A stretch of DNA of 64,000 nucleotides from Agromyces sp. H17E-10 (GCF_022919715.1 NZ_CP095042.1:682001-746000); one strand, 5' to 3'; counted from the stretch's first letter, positions 24,575 to 33,793 are shown. Made by a program: numbers and translations. The notes: generated from the letters alone by a model not told the origin.

Positions 24575-25408
24575 ATGAACGCGCCTTCACCCCGGCCGGC
24601 GCGACGCGGCATCGTCGCCGCTGCGCTCGCCTCCGTCCTCCTGGCGATCCCGATCGGGTTCGCATCACCCGCGCAGGCGGCGCCCCCGGAGCATCCCGTC
24701 GCGAAGTACGTCGCACTGGGCGACTCGCTCGCCGCCGGGCAGGGTGCGGGCGTACCGCTCGATGCCTGCCTGCGCACCGGCGCCGGCTACGCGAACCTGC
24801 TCGACGAGATGCCGCGCCTGAACCTGCTGCGCAACGCGGGATGCAGCGGCGCGACGATCGGCGACGTCGCCGGGTCGCAGCTCGGCCAGGTCAACCGCGG
24901 CACGACCCTCGTCACGATCACCGCCGGTGCCGGCGACCTCGGCATCGGCGACGTGTATGCGGCGTGCGTGCCCGACCCGTCGAGCCTCGCATGCGCCGCC
25001 GCCTACGGCGCAGCGGTCGAGGTGCTCGAGTCGGGCGCGGTCACGACGCGCATGTCGGGCCTCGTCGCGGCCGTGCACGCGCGGTCGCCGCAGGCGCAGA
25101 TCCTGGTCACGGGCTATCCGATCCCCTTCGACGGCGCGGTCCCCGGCCTGCCGACGCTCATCGACCAGGCGGTGGCGACCCTCAACGGGCAGGTCGCGGC
25201 GGGCGTCGCATCCGCGGCCGCGACCGGTTCGCCGACCGTTTTCGTCCCCGTCGCCGACGCGTTCGCGGGCCACGGCGCCGAGGCGGGTCCTGCCGCGTGG
25301 CTGGGCTCGAACCCGCTCGATCCCGTCACGTTCCTGCACCCCAACGCCGCGGGCTACGCGGCCTACGCCGAAGTCGTCCACGACGCCTACCTGGAGGTGG
25401 CACCATGA
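24575..25408 (+). CDS. Secreted SGNH/GDSL hydrolase with altered block III
   Basis: A 277-residue exported esterase-like protein. The signal peptide covers about residues 1-35 (RRGIVAAALASVLLAIPIG, cleavage near AQAAP). Block I is ALGDSLAAG with the nucleophile Ser, block II NAGCSG, and block V FLHPNAAGY with the His. Block III, normally GxND, reads TAGAGDLG, so the oxyanion-hole Asn is replaced by Gly. The stop overlaps the next SGNH gene (ATGA). The pair is probably a tandem duplication in which this copy has diverged; it may be weakly active or bind rather than cleave. Confidence 0.88.
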   Translation: MNAPSPRPARRGIVAAALASVLLAIPIGFASPAQAAPPEHPVAKYVALGDSLAAGQGAGVPLDACLRTGAGYANLLDEMPRLNLLRNAGCSGATIGDVAGSQLGQVNRGTTLVTITAGAGDLGIGDVYAACVPDPSSLACAAAYGAAVEVLESGAVTTRMSGLVAAVHARSPQAQILVTGYPIPFDGAVPGLPTLIDQAVATLNGQVAAGVASAAATGSPTVFVPVADAFAGHGAEAGPAAWLGSNPLDPVTFLHPNAAGYAAYAEVVHDAYLEVAP

Positions 25409-26241
25409 ACATCCGCCGCACGCTGGCCGCGGCATCCGCAGCCGTCGTCATCACCGCTCTCGCCCTCGCCGGCGCCTCGCCCGCGTTCGCCGCGAAGGGC
25501 GGCGGCGGCAAGCCCGGCGGAGGCGGTGGAGGCACGACCGAGCTCACCTACACGGCGCTCGGCGACTCGTTCGCCGCAGGCCAGGGCGGCGGCAGCTACC
25601 TCGACACGAGCTGTTACCGCAGCAGCAACAGCTACCCGAAACGACTCGACGCCGACGCCGCGATCAAGCTGACCGCGTTCCCGGCGTGCTCGGGCGCGTC
25701 GACCGTCGAGGTCTCAGCCGGCCAGATCGCCGCGATCCCGCTCGGCACGAAGCGCGTCACGCTGACCGTCGGCGGCAACGACCTCGGCTTCTCGAACATC
25801 ATGCAGAACTGCTTCGTGTTCATCTCGAACACGACCTGCCAGTCGCAGCTGTCGACGGCCGAGGGCATGATCGCGGGCGGCACGTCGAGCGTCGTCGGCG
25901 CGAAGGTCGCCGGCGTCATCACGCAGATCAAGTCGCGCCTCGCCGCCGACGGCAAGGTCGTCGTCACCGGGTACCCGAAGCTCTTCAACGAGCCGTCGAG
26001 CTACGCATACGCCGCACGGGTCAACGCCGACACCGCCACGCTCAACGACGTGCTCGAGGCGACCGCGGCCGCGAACGGCGCGGGCTTCGTCGACGTCGAG
26101 GTCGCGTTCACCGGCCACGGCATCGGCAGCTCGTCGCCGTGGATCAACAGCTTCAGCTGGTTCAACACGACTGCGGCATTCCACCCGAACTCGACCGGGT
26201 ACGCGAACTACGCGGCACTCGTCAAGCCCGCACTCGGCTGA
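25405..26241 (+). CDS. Secreted SGNH/GDSL esterase/lipase
   Basis: A 278-residue exported hydrolase. The signal peptide ends near SPAFAAKG, followed by a Gly-rich linker. All four SGNH blocks are present: ALGDSFAAG, FPACSGAS, VGGNDLGFS and AFHPNSTGY. Like Streptomyces lipase relatives, it likely uses a Ser-His pair, with no clear Asp three residues before the His. Cys pairs suggest disulphides. It is translationally coupled to the upstream paralogue through a GGAGG Shine-Dalgarno. Two hairpins follow at 26253-26305. Confidence 0.92.
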   Translation: MNIRRTLAAASAAVVITALALAGASPAFAAKGGGGKPGGGGGGTTELTYTALGDSFAAGQGGGSYLDTSCYRSSNSYPKRLDADAAIKLTAFPACSGASTVEVSAGQIAAIPLGTKRVTLTVGGNDLGFSNIMQNCFVFISNTTCQSQLSTAEGMIAGGTSSVVGAKVAGVITQIKSRLAADGKVVVTGYPKLFNEPSSYAYAARVNADTATLNDVLEATAAANGAGFVDVEVAFTGHGIGSSSPWINSFSWFNTTAAFHPNSTGYANYAALVKPALG

Positions 26242-26252
26242 CGTCCCCGAGA

Positions 26253-26305
26253 CTCTCCCGCGACCTCCCTCGGGAGAGCGCGATGGGCCCGGCGAACCCG
26301 GGCCC
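26253..26305 (+). terminator. Two successive hairpins after the SGNH genes
   Basis: First stem: CTCTCCCG (26253-26260) with CGGGAGAG (26271-26278). Second stem: GGGCCCGG (26285-26292) with CCGGGCCC (26298-26305), followed by TTCGT. Either could end the SGNH transcript. Confidence 0.6.
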
Positions 26306-26350
26306 TTCGTGCGTGCGAGCCCCGTCTCGTGCACGCCCCCGGAACGGCGG

Positions 26351-26376
26351 AAGGCCCCGGATCTCTCCGGGGCCTT
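26351..26376. terminator. Terminator of tRNA-Thr
   Basis: Perfect 10-bp stem (AAGGCCCCGG and complement) with a 6-nt loop, 5 nt past the tRNA 3' end on the minus strand. Its symmetry also lets it act on the plus strand. Confidence 0.75.
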
Positions 26377-26380
26377 CTGG

Positions 26381-26456
26381 TGGAGCCGCCTGTGGGAATC
26401 GAACCCACGACCTTCTCATTACGAGTGAGACGCTCTGCCGACTGAGCTAAGGCGGC
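26381..26456 (-). tRNA. tRNA-Thr (anticodon CGT)
   Basis: A 76-nt cloverleaf including encoded CCA. The acceptor stem GCCGCCT pairs with AGGCGGC, the D arm is GCTC...GAGC, the anticodon loop CTCGTAA is closed by TCTCA/TGAGA, and the T arm is GTGGG-TTCGATT-CCCAC. Loop positions 34-36 read CGT, decoding ACG. The discriminator base is T, as in other actinobacterial threonine tRNAs. Confidence 0.97.
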
Positions 26457-26599
26457 GTGACTCGCGATGCGCGTTGCGCACCGCGTGGCACGAGAGTCAA
26501 TACTAGCGGATGGTTCGGGGTGCGAATGACCACTCCCCGGCTTCGACGAACCGGATGCCCCGGCGCCGCGTCACCCGGCCGGCTGGCGCACGGCCGCCC

Positions 26600-28189
26600 T
26601 CAGCACTTCGGGTCCTTCGCGGGAACGGTGCCGTCGATGAAGTACGACTCGACGGCGTCGTTCACGCACGAGTTCGACTTGTTGTACGCCGTGTGCCCCT
26701 CGCCGTCATAGCTCACGAGCACGCCCGAGTCGAGCTGGTCGGCGAGCGCGACCGCCCACTCGTACGGGGTCGCCGGGTCACCGGTGGTGCCGACGACCAT
26801 GATCGGGTCGGCGCCGGCGGCGTGGATCTCGGACCGCTCGCTCGCCGGCGGGTACGGCCAGTCGATGCACGCGAGATCGCCGTAGCCCATGTACGGGCCG
26901 ATCGTCGGTGCCACGTCGGCCATCTCGGCGGCATGTTCGCGCATCACGTCGGCGTCGGACTGGTACGTGTAGTCGAGGCAGTTGACCGCGCGGAACGCCT
27001 CGGTCTGGTTGTCGGCGTACGTGCCGTCGGGGTCGCGACCGTTGTAGGCGTCGGCGTAGGCGAGCGCGAGGTCGCCGTCGCCGAACATCGTCGCATCGAA
27101 CAGGTCGTCGAGGTAGCCCCACATGTCGGCGCTGTACAGCGGGTAGATGATCGCCGTGACGAGGGTGTCGGCGCCGACCATGCGGCCGTCGCTGCCCCGC
27201 AGCGGGCTCTCGTCGACCGACGCGATCAGGCGACCGATCTCGTCCTTGGCCTCGTCGACGGTGCCGTCGAACGGGCAGTCGCCGTCGGTCGATGCGAGGC
27301 AGTCGTCGAGATAGGCCGCGAGCGCCTGCTCGAATCCGACCGACTGCGCCTTCGTCACCTCGAAGTCGCTGGCAGACGGGTCGATCGCGCCGTCGAGCAC
27401 GAGCCGGCCGACCTTCTCGGGGTAGAGGTCGGCGTACGTGGCACCGAGGAAGGTGCCGTAGGAGTACCCCAGGTAGTTGAGCTTCTCGTCGCCGAGGACG
27501 GCGCGCAGCAGGTCGAGGTCGCGTGCCGCGCTCTTCGTGTCGACGTTCGCGAGCAGGTCGCCCGTGCTGTCGGCACATGCGGCGCCGAACGCAGCCGATG
27601 CCTCGCGACGGTCTGCGATCCATTCGTCGCTGCCGCGCTCACCGGGTGTGATGCCGTAGAGATAGTCGTCCATCTCGGCGGGCTCGAGGCACGAGACCGC
27701 CGACGAACGGCCGACGCCCCTGGGGTCGAACCCGACGATGTCGAACCGCTCCTGCAGGGGCTGTCCGACGGCGTAGTCGAGCGAGTCGTGGATGAAGTCG
27801 TAGCCCGACCCGCCGGGCCCGCCGGGGTTCACCAGCAGCGACCCGAGCTTCTCGCCGGTGGCGACGTGGCGCACGAGGGCGAGGTCGATCTCGCCCGCCG
27901 CTGGGTCGCTCCAGTCGAGGGGCGCCTTCGCCGTGGCGCAACCCAGTCCGTCACCACAACGCTCCCACTCGAGGACCTGCGTGTAGAAGGGCTCGAGGTC
28001 GGCCGCGACGTGTTCGCCCGTCGGCGTCGAGACGGGCTGCTTCTGCTCGAGGAACGACGGCACGCAGCCGCTCAGCGCGAGCACCGCGACGAGTGCCGCG
28101 GCGAACGCCGCGCGGCGCCGGCCACGAGGCATCCGCACCGTCGAGAACCGGCGGACGGGACCGGTCGGGCTGGGGGTCGTGTCGGTCAT
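26600..28189 (-). CDS. Exported lipoprotein alpha/beta-hydrolase, tripeptidyl aminopeptidase type
   Basis: A 529-residue serine peptidase anchored outside the membrane. The signal peptide ends in the lipobox LSGC (about residue 42). The oxyanion motif is NPGGPGGSGYDF, the nucleophile elbow GYSYGTFLGA, and the C-terminal TAP-like part has TTGDPATPYEWA with the acid and DGEGHTAYN with the His. Streptomyces Tap/SlpD enzymes of this family release N-terminal tripeptides. The ATG overlaps the holB stop by 4 nt, so it is the last gene of the topA-tmk-holB operon. Confidence 0.9.
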   Translation of the reverse strand: MTDTTPSPTGPVRRFSTVRMPRGRRRAAFAAALVAVLALSGCVPSFLEQKQPVSTPTGEHVAADLEPFYTQVLEWERCGDGLGCATAKAPLDWSDPAAGEIDLALVRHVATGEKLGSLLVNPGGPGGSGYDFIHDSLDYAVGQPLQERFDIVGFDPRGVGRSSAVSCLEPAEMDDYLYGITPGERGSDEWIADRREASAAFGAACADSTGDLLANVDTKSAARDLDLLRAVLGDEKLNYLGYSYGTFLGATYADLYPEKVGRLVLDGAIDPSASDFEVTKAQSVGFEQALAAYLDDCLASTDGDCPFDGTVDEAKDEIGRLIASVDESPLRGSDGRMVGADTLVTAIIYPLYSADMWGYLDDLFDATMFGDGDLALAYADAYNGRDPDGTYADNQTEAFRAVNCLDYTYQSDADVMREHAAEMADVAPTIGPYMGYGDLACIDWPYPPASERSEIHAAGADPIMVVGTTGDPATPYEWAVALADQLDSGVLVSYDGEGHTAYNKSNSCVNDAVESYFIDGTVPAKDPKC

Positions 28190-29415
28190 GCGGCCCTTCG
28201 GGTGTCGGGTGCGCGCACGGCCGAGACCAGCATGGCCTCGAGGGCGAGGGCGGGCTGGACGTTGCCCTCGATGCGCGTGCGTGCGGTCTGGATGGCGTCG
28301 AGCGTCGCGAGCGTGCGGGCCGGCGTCGCCTGATCGGCGGCGCGCTCGAGGCGCGGCAGCAGCTCGCGGTTGACGAGGTCGACGTCGGCGTCGAGCTGGA
28401 TGAGCAGGATGTCGCGGTACAGCGACGCGAGGTCGACGAGGATGCGGTCGATGCCGTCGCGGAGGCTCCGCGTCGCGCGCCGCTTCTGGTCGTCTTCGAG
28501 GGCCTTGATCTGGGGCCTGAGTGCCGGCGGGACCGCCTGGCCGGGTGCGATGCCGAGCGAGTGCAGCGCGTGCTCGCGCTCCTCGGCGTCGCGCAGCTCG
28601 GTGATCGCCTTCGCGTCGTCGCCCGCGATCTCGAGGAAGCGTGCGGCCGTCAGCACGGCGCTCGCCGTCGAGCACACGTCGAGCGCGAGCTCGAGCGTCT
28701 CGGACCGACGGGCGCGCGCCTGCTCGTCGGTCGCGAGCCGGTGCGCCATGCCGATGTGGCTCTGCGCCTCGCGCGCAGCGCGCTCGGCGAGCTCGGCGTC
28801 GACGCCGTCACGGCGCACGAGCAGCTCCGCCACGTCGGCGACGCTCGGCACCTGCAGCCGAACGGAACGCACGCGCGAACGGATCGTCGGGATGAGGTCG
28901 GCCTCGCTCGGCGCGCACAGGATCCAGACCGTGCGCTCGGGCGGCTCCTCGAGCTCTTTGAGCAGGAAGTTCGACGTCTGCTCGGTCATGCGGTCGGCGT
29001 CTTCGACGATGATGACGCGGTGCCGCCCGATCGACGGCGCGTAGTGCGAGCGCTTGACGATCTCGCGCACGTCGTCGCGCTTGATGATCACGCCCTCGGT
29101 CGCGAGCACGTGCAGGTCGGGGTGGCTGCGGGCATCGACCTGGATGCGGGTCGCGTCGTCGCCGTCGGGCCGCCCCGAGATGAGCGCGGTCGCGAACGCG
29201 TACGCAAGATTCGAGCGCCCCGAACCGGGCGGGCCGGTGATGAGCCACGAGTGGGTCATCTGCTGACCGGGACCCGACTTCGCCATGACCGTTCCGTCGC
29301 CGTCGGTCACGGTGGAGGCGGTGGATGCCCCGGGGCGGACGCCGGCGGCTTCGGCAGCCGCCCGGAAGACGGCGATCGCCACGTCCTGGCCGGTCAGCTC
29401 GCTCCACACGCTCAC
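28186..29415 (-). CDS. holB: DNA polymerase III subunit delta'
   Basis: A 409-residue clamp-loader AAA protein. The P-loop is GPPGSGRSNLAYAF, Walker B VIIVEDADRM, the sensor-1 region NFLLKELEEPP, and the SRC-like motif RSRVRSVRL. The usual zinc-binding Cys cluster is absent, replaced by a HPDLHVL segment, as often seen in actinobacteria. GTG 29415 is chosen over GTG 29409 because the frame starts SVWSELTGQ, matching homologues. It follows tmk after 35 nt and overlaps the peptidase gene. Confidence 0.92.
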   Translation of the reverse strand: MSVWSELTGQDVAIAVFRAAAEAAGVRPGASTASTVTDGDGTVMAKSGPGQQMTHSWLITGPPGSGRSNLAYAFATALISGRPDGDDATRIQVDARSHPDLHVLATEGVIIKRDDVREIVKRSHYAPSIGRHRVIIVEDADRMTEQTSNFLLKELEEPPERTVWILCAPSEADLIPTIRSRVRSVRLQVPSVADVAELLVRRDGVDAELAERAAREAQSHIGMAHRLATDEQARARRSETLELALDVCSTASAVLTAARFLEIAGDDAKAITELRDAEEREHALHSLGIAPGQAVPPALRPQIKALEDDQKRRATRSLRDGIDRILVDLASLYRDILLIQLDADVDLVNRELLPRLERAADQATPARTLATLDAIQTARTRIEGNVQPALALEAMLVSAVRAPDTRRAA

Positions 29416-29450
29416 GGGTTCCACGCTACCTTCCGCCGCCGACGCGAAGC

Positions 29451-30110
29451 TCAGAGCCCGGTCAGCAACGCCACGCGCTCGCGGATCTTCGCCGCGATCT
29501 CGTCGACCGGCTGCGAGGCGTCGACGACGAGGAACCGCTCGGGCTCGGCCTCGGCGAGCCCGAGGTACGCCGAGCGCACCCGGTCGTGGAACTCGGATGC
29601 CTCGGCCTCGAGCCGGTCGTAGCGCGTGCGGGCCTCGTCGAGCCGACCGCGCGCCGCGACGGCGTCGAGGTCGAGCAGGATCGTGAGGTCGGGCATGAGC
29701 CCCTCGGTCGCCCACTCGGAGAGGCCGCGCACGGCCTCGGGGTCGAGCACCCGTCCGGCACCCTGGTAGGCCACCGACGAGTCGATGTAGCGGTCCTGGA
29801 TGACGACCTCGCCGCGCGCGAGCGCGGGGCGCACGACGGTCGCGACGTGGTGGGCGCGGTCGGCCGCGTAGAGGAGCGCCTCGGCGCGCGGGGCGATGTC
29901 GCCGCGGTGGTGCAGCACGATCTCGCGCACCTCGATGCCGACGGCGGTGCCACCCGGCTCGCGGGTGCGCACGACGGTGCGGCCCTCGCCGGCGAGCCAC
30001 TCATGCAGCAGTTCGGCCTGGGTCGTCTTGCCCGAGCCGTCGCCGCCTTCGAGGGTGATGAACAGCCCGCGACCCGTCACCGAGCCGGATGCCGGTTCGA
30101 CACCGGTCAC
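29451..30110 (-). CDS. tmk: Thymidylate kinase
   Basis: A 219-residue kinase phosphorylating dTMP. The P-loop is LEGGDGSGKTTQ, the substrate motif TREPGGT, DRYIDSSVAYQG binds the base, and the lid carries ARTRYDRLE. The N-terminus is about 12 residues longer than usual; an internal GTG (GRGLF region) could be the real start. Its ATG overlaps the topA stop by 4 nt, giving tight coupling. Confidence 0.95.
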   Translation of the reverse strand: MTGVEPASGSVTGRGLFITLEGGDGSGKTTQAELLHEWLAGEGRTVVRTREPGGTAVGIEVREIVLHHRGDIAPRAEALLYAADRAHHVATVVRPALARGEVVIQDRYIDSSVAYQGAGRVLDPEAVRGLSEWATEGLMPDLTILLDLDAVAARGRLDEARTRYDRLEAEASEFHDRVRSAYLGLAEAEPERFLVVDASQPVDEIAAKIRERVALLTGL

Positions 30111-32887
30111 TTCTTCGACGCCGTCCTCTTCGCCGCGGGCTTCTTGGCGGCCGCCTTCTTGCGCGGGGCGGCCGGCCCCTTGTCGCGCTTGATCTGCAGC
30201 AACTCCACCGCACGCTCGAAGGTGATGTCCTCGACCGACTCGGCCCGCGGGATCGTCGCGTTCGTCGTGCCGTCGGTGACGTACGGGCCGAAGCGGCCGT
30301 CCTTCACCTTGATCGGCTTGCCGCTCACGGGGTCGTTGTCGAACTCCTTGAGCGCGCTCGACGCCCGGCGAGCGCCGTACTTCGGCTGTGCGAAGAGTTC
30401 GAGGGCGCCGGCGAGGTCGATGTCGAAGATCGCGTCCTCGCTCGGGAGCGTGCGCGTGTCGGCGTCCTTCTTGAGGTACGGGCCGTAGCGACCGTTCTGC
30501 GCGGTGATCTCGACGCCCGACTCGGGGTCGAGCCCGACGACGCGCGGCAGGTCGAGCAGCTTCAGGGCCGTGGCGAGGTCGACCTCCTCGATCTGCATGC
30601 TCTTGAAGAGCGACGCGGTGCGCGGCTTCGCGGCCGCCGCCTTCTTCGGCGCGCGCTTCGACTTCGGCGGCTCGACGACCTCGCCCGTCGCCGGGTCCAC
30701 GGTCGCCTCTGCCGTCGCGGGGGCCTCGGGTTCAGGCTCGAGCTCGGTCACGTACGGGCCGAACCGGCCGTCCTTCACGACGACCTGCTTGCCGTTCTCG
30801 GGGTTCGCGCCGAGCACGCGATCGCTCTGGACCGGTGCCTCGATCAACTCGCGAGCCTTGGCCTCGGTGAGCTCGTCTGGAGCAAGCCCCTCAGGCAGGT
30901 TCACCCGGCGCGGGGCGGCATCGGTCGCGGCATCCGCATCGACGGTCTCGAGATAGGGGCCGTACTTGCCGATGCGCAGCGTGATGTCGGGTGCGATCGC
31001 GACCGAGTTGATCTCGCGCGCGTCGATGTCGCCGAGGTTGTCGACGACCTGGCGGAGGCCGCGGTGCTGGTCGGAGCCGAAGTAGAAGCCGTTGAGCCAG
31101 TCGACCCGGTCGGCCTCGCCCGAGGCGATGCGGTCGAGGTCGTCCTCCATCTCGGCGGTGAAGTCGTACTGGACGAGTTCGCCGAAATGCTCCTCGAGCA
31201 GGCGGACGACCGAGAACGCGACCCAGCTCGGCACGAGCGCCTGGCCGCGCTGCGTCACGTAGCCGCGGTCGAGGATGGTCGAGATGATCGACGCGAACGT
31301 CGACGGGCGCCCGATGCCAAGCTCCTCGAGCCGCTTGACGAGGCTCGCCTCGGTGTAGCGCGGCGGCGGGCTCGTCTCGTGCCCCTTGGCCTCGAGCTCG
31401 GGCATCGCGAGCGACTGCCCCTCCTTCAGCGGGGGCAGCTTCGCCTCGCCCGGCGCGTCGTCGGCGTTGCGCTCCTCGTCGCGTCCCTCTTCATACGCGG
31501 CGAGGAACCCGCGGAACGTGATCACGGTGCCGCTCGCCGTGAACTCGGCGATCGTGCCCGCGATCGGCACGGCGGCGCCCTCGGGCGTCACGGCGTCTGA
31601 CTTCGTGGGACCGACGGCGATCGTGACCGTCGCGGTCTGGCCCTTCGCGTCGGCCATCTGCGAGGCCACGGTGCGCTTCCAGATGAGGTCGTAGAGGTCG
31701 AACTCGCGACCGCGGAGCGCGCCCTGCAACGACGACGGCGTGCGGAACACCTCGCCCGACGGGCGGATCGCCTCGTGCGCCTCCTGCGCGTTCTTCGACT
31801 TGCCGGCGTACACGCGGGGCTTGTCGGGAATCGAGTCGGCGCCGTAGAGCGCCGTCGCCTGGGTGCGCGCGGCCGTGATCGCCTGCTGCGACAGCGACGA
31901 CGAGTCGGTACGCATATAGGTGATGTAGCCGTTCTCGTAGAGCGACTGCGCCACGCGCATCGTGTCCTTGGCCGAGAGACGGAGCTTGCGGGCCGACTCC
32001 TGCTGCAGGGTCGACGTCGTGAACGGCGCCGCCGGACGACGCGAGTACGGCTTCGACTCGACCTTCGAGACGGTGCGCGAGACCCCGTCGGCGCGGAGCG
32101 CGGTGACGAGTGCCTCGGCCGCGGCCTCGTCGAGCACGACGGCCTTCGACTTCAGCTTGCCGGCGTCGTCGAAGTCACGACCGGTCGCGACCCGTTCGCC
32201 GCCGAGGCGCACGAGCTTCGCCTCGAACGAGCTCGATGCGGATGCCTCGTCGGCGAAGCGTCCCGCGAGGTCCCAGTAGCCCGCGGCGACGAACGCGAGT
32301 CGTTCGCGCTCACGGTCGACGACGAGGCGCGTCGCGGCCGACTGCACGCGTCCGGCCGAGAGGCCGGGGCCGACCTTGCGCCAGAGCACGGGCGAGACCT
32401 CGTAGCCGTAGAGGCGGTCGAGGATGCGTCGGGTCTCCTGCGCGTCGACGAGGGCGGTGTCGAGCTCGCGAGTGTTGTCCTTCGCCTTCTGGATCGCGTC
32501 CTTCGTGATCTCGTGGAAGACCATTCGGCGCACGGGCACCTTCGGCTTCAGCTCCTGCAGCAGGTGCCACGCGATGGCCTCGCCCTCGCGGTCCTCATCG
32601 GTTGCGAGCAGGAGTTCGTCGGCGCCCTTGAGCGCGCGCTTGAGTTCGGCGACCGTCTTCTTCTTCGAGTCGGAGACGACGTAGTAGGGCTCGAATCCGT
32701 TGTCGACGTCGACGGAGAACTTGCCGAGCGGGCCCTTCTTGAGCTCGGCGGGAAGATTCTTCGGCTCGATGAGATCGCGGATGTGACCGACCGAGGAGAG
32801 CACCTCGTAGCCCTCGCCCAGGTACTGGGCGATGGACTTCATCTTGGTCGGCGACTCGACGATCACCAGTTTTTTCGCGCCTGACAC
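30107..32887 (-). CDS. topA: DNA topoisomerase I
   Basis: A 926-residue type IA topoisomerase that relaxes negative supercoils. TOPRIM starts at KLVIVESPTKMKSIAQYL with ATDEDREGEAIAWHL; the catalytic Tyr is in GYITYMRTDSSSLS. Four C-terminal repeats of the type GRFGPYVTE follow instead of zinc fingers, and the protein ends in a Lys/Ala tail (KKAAAKKPAAKRTASKK), both typical of actinobacterial TopA. GTG 32887 is preceded by AGAGGAG. It heads the operon with tmk, holB and the peptidase. Confidence 0.97.
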   Translation of the reverse strand: MSGAKKLVIVESPTKMKSIAQYLGEGYEVLSSVGHIRDLIEPKNLPAELKKGPLGKFSVDVDNGFEPYYVVSDSKKKTVAELKRALKGADELLLATDEDREGEAIAWHLLQELKPKVPVRRMVFHEITKDAIQKAKDNTRELDTALVDAQETRRILDRLYGYEVSPVLWRKVGPGLSAGRVQSAATRLVVDRERERLAFVAAGYWDLAGRFADEASASSSFEAKLVRLGGERVATGRDFDDAGKLKSKAVVLDEAAAEALVTALRADGVSRTVSKVESKPYSRRPAAPFTTSTLQQESARKLRLSAKDTMRVAQSLYENGYITYMRTDSSSLSQQAITAARTQATALYGADSIPDKPRVYAGKSKNAQEAHEAIRPSGEVFRTPSSLQGALRGREFDLYDLIWKRTVASQMADAKGQTATVTIAVGPTKSDAVTPEGAAVPIAGTIAEFTASGTVITFRGFLAAYEEGRDEERNADDAPGEAKLPPLKEGQSLAMPELEAKGHETSPPPRYTEASLVKRLEELGIGRPSTFASIISTILDRGYVTQRGQALVPSWVAFSVVRLLEEHFGELVQYDFTAEMEDDLDRIASGEADRVDWLNGFYFGSDQHRGLRQVVDNLGDIDAREINSVAIAPDITLRIGKYGPYLETVDADAATDAAPRRVNLPEGLAPDELTEAKARELIEAPVQSDRVLGANPENGKQVVVKDGRFGPYVTELEPEPEAPATAEATVDPATGEVVEPPKSKRAPKKAAAAKPRTASLFKSMQIEEVDLATALKLLDLPRVVGLDPESGVEITAQNGRYGPYLKKDADTRTLPSEDAIFDIDLAGALELFAQPKYGARRASSALKEFDNDPVSGKPIKVKDGRFGPYVTDGTTNATIPRAESVEDITFERAVELLQIKRDKGPAAPRKKAAAKKPAAKRTASKK

Positions 32888-32990
32888 CAGACTCCTCTTG
32901 TTCCACTTCTGAGACGAGAACGCACATCGATTGCCGCGCCCCCGAGCGGTGTGCCATGGTCGGCGGTACGCTCCGCAGACAGCCACACCT

Positions 32991-33011
32991 TACACACCCC
33001 GGCGGTGTGTA
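32991..33011 (-). promoter_or_regulatory. Dyad over putative topA -10 box
   Basis: A perfect 8-bp inverted repeat TACACACC-CCGGC-GGTGTGTA overlaps a minus-strand TAAGGT (32987-32992), about 100 nt before topA. It may bind a regulator or respond to supercoiling. The rest of 32888-33096 shows nothing else clear. Confidence 0.4.
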
Positions 33012-33096
33012 CGCCCACCGCCCCGCACCGATTCCGCCCGCTGCGCCGCGCAGCGCCACCCCTTGCGGTTCCCCCGCGTCGGAGGAGAATGGCCGC

Positions 33097-33333
33097 ATGG
33101 ACACGTCATCTCAGGGCTCGTACACGGCCAAGCTGATCGACGGCCCGCTCGAGGGCAAGACCGTGGCGACGGCATTCCTGGAGACGGGCGACCCCAAGCC
33201 GCGACTCGAGCTCGGCGTCGACGCGGGCAAGCGCTACGTCTACTCCCGCGCGGCGGGCCTCGAGTTCGACACGCCGGGCGACGACCGCCCGTCGGCGGTC
33301 GAGTACCGCTTCATCGAGACCGTCTTCGACTGA
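33097..33333 (+). CDS. Small conserved-looking hypothetical protein
   Basis: A 78-residue soluble protein with no membrane segment. It has alternating beta-type stretches (YTAKLIDGPLEGKTV, KPRLELGVD, KRYVYSRAAG, SAVEYRFIETVFD), suggesting a small beta fold. The strong GGAGGAG Shine-Dalgarno at 33081-33087 with 9-nt spacing to the ATG fixes the start. It is divergent from topA and convergent with the Tad genes. I do not recognise a family. Confidence 0.7.
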   Translation: MDTSSQGSYTAKLIDGPLEGKTVATAFLETGDPKPRLELGVDAGKRYVYSRAAGLEFDTPGDDRPSAVEYRFIETVFD

Positions 33334-33347
33334 GCCTGACCGGCCTC

Positions 33348-33393
33348 CGACCGAAGCGCGTGCCGATTCGGTCGAAGCGCGTCTCGATTCGGC
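33348..33393. repeat. 21-bp direct repeat containing a hairpin between convergent genes
   Basis: Two 21-nt units (33352-33372 and 33373-33393) start with CGAAGCGCGT and end with CGATTCGG. CGACCGAA (33348-33355) pairs with TTCGGTCG (33367-33374), so the first unit can form a terminator-like hairpin between the 78-aa gene and the Tad operon. Confidence 0.55.
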
Positions 33394-33424
33394 CGAGCTC
33401 GCCCCGGGTCGGGTGGGGAACACG

Positions 33425-33793
33425 TCATCCCTCCCATCCCGGCGGACCGGCCCTCGCCCGCGCTGACACGGTGAATCCGAGGACGTCGGCGTGCACCGAG
33501 ACGTCGGCGACCGGGCCGTCGAGGGTGCATGACGCGAGCATCGCGCCGTTTCGCGATGCGAGGTCGGCGGCGCGTTCGCACGGTACGCCGGTGACGATGC
33601 CGGCCGAGGCGTCGGCGGCGGCGAGCGCGGCCGCGTCGGCGGCATTGGCTGCGCGTTGCGACATGACGAAGGCACCGAGCGCCGGGACGAAGACCGACGC
33701 GACGAGCACGATCGCACCGACCAGCCCGACCGCGACCACGGTCGCCGCGCCACGCTCGTCGCCGCGATCCACCCGCCGCACAGCCCGCCTCAC
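33425..33793 (-). CDS. Rv3654c-type TadE/G-like pilus protein
   Basis: A 122-residue membrane-anchored protein. A charged start is followed by RGAATVVAVGLVGAIVLVASVFVPALGAFV, the prepilin-like helix, then QRAANAADAAALAAA, a signature of helicase/secretion-neighbourhood TadE-like proteins (M. tuberculosis Rv3654c). GTG 33793 overlaps the previous stop by 4 nt, better than a start inside that gene. It is the last gene of the Tad operon. Confidence 0.82.
   Translation of the reverse strand: MRRAVRRVDRGDERGAATVVAVGLVGAIVLVASVFVPALGAFVMSQRAANAADAAALAAADASAGIVTGVPCERAADLASRNGAMLASCTLDGPVADVSVHADVLGFTVSARARAGPPGWEG

Noticed and set aside
24575..25408. The GAGD variant as a sequencing error
   Set aside because: Changing one base would not restore GGND, and the surrounding frame and codon use are normal.
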